A DNA stretch of 64,000 nucleotides. Origin: Candidatus Ribeiella danica. GTDB taxonomy: Bacteria; Chloroflexota; Chloroflexia; Chloroflexales; Roseiflexaceae. The position numbers and the translations under genes were made by a program. Shown in pieces: positions 58,160-64,000 of the stretch (position 1 is its first letter; each line of letters opens with the position of its first letter). Under the pieces are notes generated by a model that was not told the origin of the DNA, searched no databases, and saw only the letters and a program-made list of their open reading frames with translations. The stretch covers positions 1 to 64,000 of the forward strand of contig JADKFS010000012.1 of assembly GCA_016717335.1 (NCBI GenBank). Reading direction: 5' to 3'.

Positions 58160-58420
58160 CTAGCGCAGGAACTCCCGCACCAGCCCCAGCGCCTGGTCGG
58201 TCTTGGTGATCGACGCCAGGCCGTTCTCCTCGATGCCGCTCAGCGCGCGGATGGCGGCGATCGTCTCCGGCACGACGATCGCCTGGTTGTAGACCTGGTA
58301 GTTGTAGAACAGTTCGCTGCCCTGCACCGTCAGGCTATCCTCCCACAACCCGACCTCCCACATGTCGCCGCGCGGACGCCCCAAGTCGGCCATCAACTCC
58401 AGCGTGCTGTTGAGCGCCAC
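58160..58420 (-). pseudogene. C-terminal fragment of an archaeal-type (type II) glyceraldehyde-3-phosphate dehydrogenase
   Basis: The 86-residue frame LGRPRGDMWEVGLWEDSLTV, GSELFYNYQVYNQAIVVPETIAAIRAL and SITKTDQALGL matches the last quarter of the NAD(P)-dependent type II GAPDH known from archaea and some bacteria (pattern LGRPR.D..E...WE.S......E.Y......ES..VPE..DAIRA......SI.KT..A.G). The catalytic Cys and Rossmann domain are missing upstream, where other sequence follows. It is most likely a decayed remnant. Assignment is from remembered family patterns and needs a database search. Confidence 0.6.
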
Positions 58421-58559
58421 GACCCCCTCTGAGGCGCGCAGAGGCGCGATCCGCGGCGCGCTGCGGGAGGCGCGCGGCGGTATGGCCCGATCTGGGCGAG
58501 CGGCAGCGTATCGGAGGGCGACGCGCAGCGGCCACTATACACAAACGGCTCGACCGGCG

Positions 58560-58781
58560 CTACGGCACCGGGTCGTAGCCGCCTTCTGCCCATGGGTGGC
58601 AGCGCAGGATGCGCCTGGTGCCCAGCCAGCCGCCTTTGAGGATGCCGTACTTCTGGATCGCCTGGTACATATAGGTCGAGCAGCCAGGCGTGTAGATGCA
58701 GCTCGGCGGCAGCGCCGGGCTGATGAACTTCTGGTAGAGCCTGATCAGCATCAGGAAGGGCCAGTTGATCGCCTGTTTCAT
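58560..58781 (-). CDS. yidD: Membrane protein insertion efficiency factor YidD
   Basis: A 73-residue peripheral membrane protein with the YidD pattern: LIRLYQKFISPALPPSCIYTPGCSTYMYQAIQKYGILKGGWLGTRRILRCHPWAEGGYDPVP, in family terms Y....SP.....C...P.CS.Y...A....G...G..L...R..RC.P...GG.DPVP. It assists YidC-dependent insertion. Usually found with rnpA-yidC, here it instead overlaps moaB by four bases (ATGA), so its expression depends on that gene. Confidence 0.93.
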   Translation of the reverse strand: MKQAINWPFLMLIRLYQKFISPALPPSCIYTPGCSTYMYQAIQKYGILKGGWLGTRRILRCHPWAEGGYDPVP

Positions 58782-59293
58782 TGCCGTAGGATCTCCCAGA
58801 TCAAATGGGGCAGCTCGGGGATAATCAGCTTCTCGAGCGCGAGCCGGACCGCGCCGGTCGAGCCGGGCATGCAGAAGATCACCGTGTCGCCGAGCAGCCC
58901 GGCGGTGGCGCGCGAGAGCATGGCGGCCGGGCCGATCTCGCCGTAGGAGAGCATCCGGAACAGCTCGCCGAAGCCGGTCAGCCGCCGCTCGATCAGGGCG
59001 TCGATCGCCTCGAACGTGCTATCGCGCCGCGAGATGCCGGTGCCGCCGCTGGTGAGAATCACCTGGCAGCCCGCGCCGGCCAGCTCGCGCACCAGCGCGG
59101 CGATCTCGGCCGGCTCGTCCCTGACGACATCGTAGCGCGCCACCGTGTGGCCGTGGGCCGTCAGGATCTCGCGGATCGCCGCGCCGCTCGTGTCGGTCGC
59201 GGGCGTGCGCGTGTCGCTGATCGTGATGACGCCGCAGCGGATGGCGCGCGGCGCCTCGGCCTGCGCGCGCTGCTCGTGCTCCTGGTAGCCCAT
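58778..59293 (-). CDS. moaB: Molybdenum cofactor biosynthesis protein MoaB/Mog-like
   Basis: A 171-residue MoCF-domain protein that adenylylates molybdopterin. Motifs: CGVITISDTRTPATDTSG, ILTSGGTGISRRDSTFEAI (the molybdopterin-binding GGTG) and VIFCMPGSTGAVRLALEKLIIPEL. ATG 59293 is favoured over the longer frame from 59362. It links with the tungstate-type uptake genes at 34303-36079 as part of Mo/W enzyme metabolism, though no Mo enzyme is in the window. Overlaps yidD. Confidence 0.92.
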   Translation of the reverse strand: MGYQEHEQRAQAEAPRAIRCGVITISDTRTPATDTSGAAIREILTAHGHTVARYDVVRDEPAEIAALVRELAGAGCQVILTSGGTGISRRDSTFEAIDALIERRLTGFGELFRMLSYGEIGPAAMLSRATAGLLGDTVIFCMPGSTGAVRLALEKLIIPELPHLIWEILRQ

Positions 59294-59394
59294 AGACGAC
59301 TGCCCGCCCTCCCGTGCTGGCCGGCCTGCCGGCGCAGGATCGGCACTATCGTACCACGACATGCGCGCGCGTGTCCAGAGATGCGGCTGGCGCC

Positions 59395-59612
59395 TGCCGC
59401 CCCCTCACCCCCTGCCCCCTCTCCCGCCGGGAGAGGGGGGAATTATTGGCTCGGCACGGGGTTTCGGCGGAGCTGAAACCCCGTGCCGAGCTACCGTTTC
59501 AACCCGACGAGTTCCATCCCGCCGCGCCTGGATTCCGCCGGGCACGCGCGCCAAGCCTGGCGCACGAGGCAGCCTTCTTTTTGGGGTCCAGGGGCGAAGC
59601 CCCCGACAAGCT
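59395..59612. repeat. Hairpin repeat element followed by a GC-rich dispersed repeat
   Basis: The hairpin element has CCCTCTCCCGCCGGGAGAGGG outside and an inner palindrome 59448-59468, loop GGA, 59472-59492 with two G-T pairs in 21. The next 100 bp carry CCGCGCCTGGATTCCGCCGG and GGGGTCCAGGGGCGAAGCCC, a copy of the dispersed module. No gene lies between 59294 and 59840. Confidence 0.8.
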
Positions 59613-59671
59613 ACGGGTGCGCAAGACGCAAGCGGGGCTGCGCGGCCCAAGCAACTCCCGCTTGACTCGCA

Positions 59672-59700
59672 TGAACATTTGTTCTATAATCGAAGGCACA
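59672..59700 (+). promoter_or_regulatory. Near-consensus sigma-70-type promoter of the VOC gene
   Basis: TTGACT (59672-59677), 17-bp spacer, TATAAT (59695-59700), leaving a leader of about 135 nt before the ATG. Confidence 0.75.
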
Positions 59701-59840
59701 CCATCGCACCCACAACGATACTCGGACGGCGAGAGCCACTTGCGCCCGCCACCTGGCGGCTGCGCGCCGGAACCACCTCGGGACTCGATTCGGAATATCG
59801 ATCGCTTGACTGCTCGTTTCGTGTAGCAAGGAGGATGCGT

Positions 59841-60209
59841 ATGTCGCGAGTTGTTCACTTTGAGCTGGCCGCCGACGATCCGGAGCGCGCGAGCCGGTTC
59901 TACAGCGCGGTGCTCGGCTGGAAGATCGACAAGTGGGACGGGCCGCAGGACTACTGGCTCGCCACGACGGGCGATGCCGCACAGCCCGGCATCGACGGCG
60001 CGATCATGCGGCGCGCCCCCCAGATGCCGTCGGTGATCAACACGGTCGACGTCGCCTCGGTCGACGAGGCGGTGGCGAAAGTGACCGCGAACGGCGGGCA
60101 GGTGGTCGAGCCCAAGATGGCCATCCCCGGCGTGGGCTACCTGGCCTACTGCCTGGACACCGAGGGCAATATGTTCGGCCTGATGCAGAGGGAGCGCTCG
60201 GCCACATAG
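59841..60209 (+). CDS. VOC-superfamily (glyoxalase/bleomycin resistance-like) protein
   Basis: A 122-residue protein with two beta-alpha-beta-beta-beta modules: VVHFELAADDPERASRFYSAVLGWKIDKW and NTVDVASVDEAVAKVTANGGQVVEPKMAIPGVGYLAYCLDTEGNMFGLMQ. Candidate metal ligands are the His of VVHFEL and the Glu of DTEGNMFGL. The substrate is unknown. AAGGAGG (59828-59834) is six bases before ATG 59841, so that Met, not the in-frame ATG at 59835, is the start. Confidence 0.9.
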   Translation: MSRVVHFELAADDPERASRFYSAVLGWKIDKWDGPQDYWLATTGDAAQPGIDGAIMRRAPQMPSVINTVDVASVDEAVAKVTANGGQVVEPKMAIPGVGYLAYCLDTEGNMFGLMQRERSAT

Positions 60210-60239
60210 CGCCAGTCGTCAGCCGTCAGTACGACTTGT

Positions 60240-60376
60240 CGTACCATCCCCCACACCCCCGCCCCGCGGGGGAGATCGTTTGTGGGTGTGGCGCGGCGGC
60301 GAAGCCGCCGCGCCACACCCACGAAAAAGAAACCCCCTCCCCTGGCAGGGGAGGGGGCAGGCGGTGGGGTTTATAA
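60240..60376. repeat. Hairpin repeat element with 19-bp arms and a 3-base loop
   Basis: Inner palindrome: 60282-60300 (GTGGGTGTGGCGCGGCGGC), loop GAA, 60304-60322, perfect. Outer hairpins CCCCGCCCCGCGGGGG and CCCCTCCCCTGGCAGGGGAG. It lies between the convergent VOC and flotillin-like genes. Confidence 0.85.
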
Positions 60377-60402
60377 CATACGGGATGACCCTGGCGCGAG
60401 CC

Positions 60403-62439
60403 CTATGAGCCTGCGCCGTTCGGCTTGAGCGGCGTCGTCGGAACCGTGACCGGGGCAGCCGGCAGGCCCTGCTTCGGCTGCTCGGCCAGCAGGCGCTGCA
60501 TGATCTGCTCGCGCATCGCGGCGGCCTCCGGGCGCACTATAGTGCCATTACCGGCCACCGAGGTGCCCATCCGCTCGGAGAGGAGCATCGCGAGCAGCCC
60601 TTCCATCAGGTTGCCGCCGCTGGCAGTGCCACTGCCGCCGCCGCCAACCACCACCTGCGGCACGATGCTCACGCCGGCCTTCTCGATCGCCTCTGCGAAG
60701 CGGTTCATCACCTGCTGGGTGACCTGGAACTGCGGGCCGCCGTAGGCGCGGACCTTCTCCTCGATCGCGATCGCCTCCGCGATACCCACGCGCGCGGCCT
60801 TCTCGGCCTCGGCCTCGGCCAGCGCGCGGATGGTGGCCGCCTGCTGGAGCGAGCGCTGGTAGTCGGCCTTGCCCTGGTTGCTCTGGACGGTGATGCTGAT
60901 CTCCGACTCGGTCAGCGCCTGCTGCTGGCGCGCGCGCGACTCGGCCTCGCGCAGCTCGCGCTCCTTGACGGCGGCCTTCTCCTGGCGGTTGTAGGTCTCG
61001 ATCTGCTCCTCGGCGATCTGGCGCGCGCGCAGCTGCGTCAGGATCTGCTCGATCTTCTGATCGCCGGCCGATGAGGTCGGCGTGCCGATCAGCACTTCCT
61101 CCAGCTCGAGGTTGTAGCGGGCGAACTTCTCGCGCATCTGCTCGCCGGCGAGCGACTGGATGTTGCTGCGCTCCTGGATGAGCTGGATGAGGGTGCGGAT
61201 CTGGCCCACGTTCTTGAAGTAGGCCGCGACCATCGGATCGAGCGTCTGCTCGACCAGCCGCTTGACATCGCCGAAGCGCTGGATGACCAGCGGCGCCTGG
61301 CGGTAGTCGATATGCACGACGACCGAGAGCGGCAGCGACGGCTCGAAGGCGTCCTTGGTGATCAGCGAGATCTCCGACAGGTTCTCGTCCAGCCGGTGCG
61401 CGCCGGTCTCGCTCCGGTTCCACTTCAGGATGATATTGGTGGTCGGGACCATGAGGATCTTGCCGGCGTAGGTGTTGAAGGCATACTTGCCCGGCAAGAG
61501 CGGGACGCTCCAGACGCCGCGCTGGCCCTGCTGCACCATCTCGCCGTGCTTATACTCCTCGCCCGAGATATCCACGCCGATATCGCCCGTGTACGAGACC
61601 ACCACGCCGACGTTGCCGACCTCGACGGTGGTCTTCGGGATCATCTCGACGGTCGCGAACAGGCGGTTGATGTAGTAGGTGCCCTCGACCAGCACCTGGA
61701 GCTGGCGGCCGCGCATACCGCCGGCCTTCAGGAAGCGCTCGGGGTCCTGGAAGGTGTTGTGGTAGATCTCCTGGTCGCCGGAGTCGTTGCCGACGGTGGG
61801 CGCGATGATCTCGCCCTGCGGGAGCGACGGCCCATCGTGGACGGTGACGATGCCGACCAGGTCGTCGGCGCCCTTGATGATCACCGGCTGAAAGCCGCCG
61901 CGCTCCTTGATGACCTCGGCCATGCGCTTGAAGACGGCTTCCTCTTCCTTGTTCAGCGGGAGGTAGTAGACGGTGTCCTCGGTAATAACCACGAACTGCG
62001 CGAGGTTGAGGGCGTAGGTTCCCTCGCGCAAGATCTGGCGCTGTGGCCCTTGCTGCCCGCCGCTCTGCAGAAAGTCGCGCACGTCCTGGAAATTACGAGC
62101 CGTGACATTGGACGCCAGCGACTGGGCCGGCCGGAGCGGCTGGCCATCGCGCGCGAAGATGTAGCCGATCTTGCCCTGCGGGATCGTCACGAGCGGGACG
62201 CTGTGGATGCGGTATTGGAATGGGATAAACAGGTGCCAGCCGCCGCGCAGGACATCGGGCTGGAAACCGGCCTCGCCCTTGATCGCGATAAACCCGGACT
62301 TCACCGAGCCGCGGCCGCTGACGAGCTTCTCCACGATGCCGACGCGGTTGTTCGGAATGTAGCGGAGAAACCCGGACATAAAAATGAGCAACAGAGCGAC
62401 ACCGATGACGATCGCGGGGATCAACAGTAGCCCTGACAT
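60403..62439 (-). CDS. Flotillin-like SPFH/band 7 membrane protein
   Basis: A 678-residue protein. One N-terminal membrane helix (LLLIPAIVIGVALLLIFMSGFL) is followed by an SPFH domain (IPNNRVGIVEKLVSGRGSVKSG, RVGVV-type strands, VVVHIDYRQAPLVIQRFGDVKRL), a long Glu/Ala/Gln-rich coiled coil (QIAEEQIETYNRQEKAAVKERELREAESRARQQQALTESE, about 520-600) and a Gly/Pro-rich tail. Flotillin-like proteins organise membrane microdomains. It is longer in the first half than typical flotillins. ATG 62439 is preferred; upstream frame is GC repeat. Confidence 0.88.
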   Translation of the reverse strand: MSGLLLIPAIVIGVALLLIFMSGFLRYIPNNRVGIVEKLVSGRGSVKSGFIAIKGEAGFQPDVLRGGWHLFIPFQYRIHSVPLVTIPQGKIGYIFARDGQPLRPAQSLASNVTARNFQDVRDFLQSGGQQGPQRQILREGTYALNLAQFVVITEDTVYYLPLNKEEEAVFKRMAEVIKERGGFQPVIIKGADDLVGIVTVHDGPSLPQGEIIAPTVGNDSGDQEIYHNTFQDPERFLKAGGMRGRQLQVLVEGTYYINRLFATVEMIPKTTVEVGNVGVVVSYTGDIGVDISGEEYKHGEMVQQGQRGVWSVPLLPGKYAFNTYAGKILMVPTTNIILKWNRSETGAHRLDENLSEISLITKDAFEPSLPLSVVVHIDYRQAPLVIQRFGDVKRLVEQTLDPMVAAYFKNVGQIRTLIQLIQERSNIQSLAGEQMREKFARYNLELEEVLIGTPTSSAGDQKIEQILTQLRARQIAEEQIETYNRQEKAAVKERELREAESRARQQQALTESEISITVQSNQGKADYQRSLQQAATIRALAEAEAEKAARVGIAEAIAIEEKVRAYGGPQFQVTQQVMNRFAEAIEKAGVSIVPQVVVGGGGSGTASGGNLMEGLLAMLLSERMGTSVAGNGTIVRPEAAAMREQIMQRLLAEQPKQGLPAAPVTVPTTPLKPNGAGS

Positions 62440-62883
62440 AGCCTGCTTCCTTTCCTGAGATGTGCCTGGCTCGATCGCCGGCACGGATGCCTGCGATGCA
62501 GCACACCAGTATATACGTAAACGCTCCGCTTTGGTTGCTGGGTACTGTGCTACTGTGCTGTTCGGGGGCTGCGCGCCCCTGCCCCCGCGCGAGTACACGT
62601 GTGTTCGGGGGGCTGCGCGCCCCCCGCGACCCCGCGGGTGGGGGTGGGCCGCCACCCCCGCCGCCCCCCGGCCGGGGCTTCGCCCCTGGACCCCAAAATG
62701 ACGCTACCTCATCTTCAGCACTTGGTGCGCATGCCCAGCTGAATCCAGGCGCGGCGAGAGACAACACGTCCGATCGGAATGGTGCCAGGCATGGGCCACC
62801 AGCAATGCAACCGGGAAGGCATCATTTGCCAGAGGGGGGCCGGGGCGCAGCGCCCCGGAAAAGCCTCGCGCGCAGCGCGCCAG
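62440..62883. repeat. GC-rich dispersed repeat, reversed copy
   Basis: From 62565 to 62700 the minus strand reads GGGGTCCAGGGGCGAAGCCC and long G/C runs, and at about 62735-62755 the GCGCCTGGATTCAGC core. TTGCCAGAGGGGGGCCGGGG (62825-62844) resembles a segment near 54168. No gene is supported. Confidence 0.75.
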
Positions 62884-64000
62884 CTAGCGCGTCAGCGCCA
62901 CCTTCACCACCACCTCGCCGCGCAGGGTGATGTGGGCCGTCTGGGCAACCTGGTGGCCGTCGCTGGTCGCGCGGGCCTCGCTGGCGCTGAACACTAGGTC
63001 CTGCGCGGCGTGGCCCTTGCGGGCGAGGCGCTGCTCTGGCTGGGCGGCGATACGCAGCGGCGCGGCCGCGGCGCCCGGCAGCACGCGCTTGAGCACCGCC
63101 CGCGCGCGCGCGACTAGCGCGCCCGGCACGCGCGCCTCCTCCAGCGTTACCAGCGGCCGGTGCGCCGGCGCGCCTTCCGCGCCCGCCAGCTTCGGGGCGG
63201 CCCAGCCGGAGGCGGCGGCCAGCGGCGCCACGCCGGCCCACGGGTCGCCCAGCAGCACGAACTCGCCCAGGGTCTTGACGTCGACGTCGTCCAGGAAGCC
63301 CTGGCGGTGATAGATCGTCTGCGCGAACTCCAGCCGGGCCTGCTGCAGCGCATGGCCGACCGGCAGGCCGCGCGCCAGGTGCGCGAGCAGCCGCTGGCAG
63401 AGCAGGTCGGCGCAGACCAGCGGCGCGGCGTAGCTGCCGTAGGCGCTGGCCGTCGCGCCGACGCAGGCCAGCGCGCCCTCGGCCAGCGCGCGCAGGGGGA
63501 TCGAGGTCGCGGTCGTGCGGCCGGGCAGCTCCATCCCGTAGCAGGCCTCGCTCACCAGGATGCCGCCGGCGACCACGCCGCCGATCTGGTCGGGGCGCAG
63601 CGCCACCGGCAGGCGCGACGCCGCGCCCGACCCGATCCCCTCGCCCTGGCCGTACCAGTTCGGCAGGCCGGCGCCGCCGTGCAGGTTGACGTACAGCAGC
63701 CGGCGCGCCGCCAGCGCGCGTGGGTCGAGCGCGTCGGCGTCGAGCGGCGGCGAGGCGTGCAGCGCGGCGTCGCGCTCGATCGCGTCGAGCACGGCGCGCG
63801 AGCTTTCCTGCCAGACGCGGGCGGTGTAGCCGCCGCTCAGGGCCGCCTGCGCGTGCGGCGGCCAGCGCACGCCCAGCAGCCCGCGGCCGGCAGGGATCTG
63901 AGCGACGGGCCGCGGCATCCGGCCGTGATGGTAGTCGATCATCTGATCGAGCGTGGCCAGCAGCAGCGCGGGGCTGGGGCCGGCGCCGTCCGGCAGCCGC
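62884..64000 (-). CDS. Clan CD cysteine protease-like protein (gingipain C25/caspase-like), 5' end outside the window
   Basis: At least 372 residues; the frame continues past the right edge. The clan CD dyad is visible: His in LLYVNLHGGAGLPNWYG and Cys in GGILVSEACYGMEL (the HG and AC pattern of gingipains, caspases and CHAT proteins). Downstream are SIPLRALAEGALACVGATASAYGSY and FVLLGDPWAGV, typical of the C25/CHAT fold, where GDP closes the domain. The C-terminal 80 residues are a separate, probably beta-rich part. Function is unknown; substrate specificity and any N-terminal domain lie outside. Confidence 0.82.
   Translation of the reverse strand, partial: RLPDGAGPSPALLLATLDQMIDYHHGRMPRPVAQIPAGRGLLGVRWPPHAQAALSGGYTARVWQESSRAVLDAIERDAALHASPPLDADALDPRALAARRLLYVNLHGGAGLPNWYGQGEGIGSGAASRLPVALRPDQIGGVVAGGILVSEACYGMELPGRTTATSIPLRALAEGALACVGATASAYGSYAAPLVCADLLCQRLLAHLARGLPVGHALQQARLEFAQTIYHRQGFLDDVDVKTLGEFVLLGDPWAGVAPLAAASGWAAPKLAGAEGAPAHRPLVTLEEARVPGALVARARAVLKRVLPGAAAAPLRIAAQPEQRLARKGHAAQDLVFSASEARATSDGHQVAQTAHITLRGEVVVKVALTR

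Noticed and set aside
62440..62655. N-terminal extension of the flotillin-like protein
   Set aside because: The added residues come from GC-rich repeat DNA, and a membrane helix begins directly at the Met encoded at 62439.
1..64000. tRNA or rRNA genes
   Set aside because: I looked for cloverleaf and GTTCRANNC-type T-loop patterns by eye and saw none that were convincing; a tRNAscan run would be decisive.

Overview
The window is high-GC bacterial DNA from a member of the Chloroflexota, most likely class Chloroflexia near Roseiflexus/Kouleothrix. I infer this from gene content and repeat style (an orthocaspase, a deazaflavin-type reductase, a group 4 hydrogenase/complex I-like cluster, many short tandem repeats); no 16S gene is present, so the placement is an inference. 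I saw no tRNA or rRNA gene.

Layout. 1-3264: a CRISPR array that enters from the left edge and is split in two by a complete insertion sequence (752-2832), which landed in the palindrome of one repeat and left a target duplication. 3855-12242 (minus): the classic translation/transcription operon nusA-ylxR-infB-rbfA-methyltransferase-nrnA-truB-ribF, with a clear promoter and an attenuator-like hairpin in front of nusA. 12330-21076: a small lipoprotein, a CPA2 cation/proton antiporter, a SnoaL-like protein, a FAD oxidoreductase, and a sugar group (GH4 glycosidase, BadF/NAGK-type kinase, rhamnulokinase). 21864-24478: an SH3b/NlpC-P60 wall hydrolase convergent with an orthocaspase. 24752-34013 (minus): eleven genes for a membrane-bound group 4 [NiFe] hydrogenase/complex I-like machine, with a deazaflavin-type nitroreductase homologue embedded in it. 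34303-37455: tungstate-type transporter genes tupB and tupA, and a GntR-type regulator with a substrate-binding domain and a perfect palindromic operator. 37669-47574: corA, a UspA fragment, YbaK deacylase, radical SAM protein, YaeQ, an epimerase, two uncharacterised membrane proteins and a NarL-type two-component pair. 47796-52381: a heterodimeric ABC exporter whose two halves are separated by a four-helix-bundle (S23-like) gene. 52464-64000: a CPA1 antiporter, DhaL-like protein, hybrid-sensor-type histidine kinase, a fragment of archaeal-type GAPDH, yidD, moaB, a VOC protein, a flotillin-like SPFH protein and the 3' part of a clan CD (gingipain/caspase-like) protease.

The most unusual property is the repeat load. 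Three families recur through the window: (i) heptamer/octamer short tandem repeats, often in inverted pairs, which repeatedly begin at or within a few bases of a stop codon and in three places have entered coding sequence without breaking the frame; (ii) long near-perfect hairpins with arms of 16-22 bp and a three-base loop, often nested between CCCTCTCCC/GGGAGAGGG arms; (iii) GC-rich modules built on a GCGCCTGGATTCAGCC core and a GGGGTCCAGGGGCGCAGCCC segment. The four-helix-bundle gene is bracketed by inverted copies of the octamer repeat, which makes it a candidate partner of that family.
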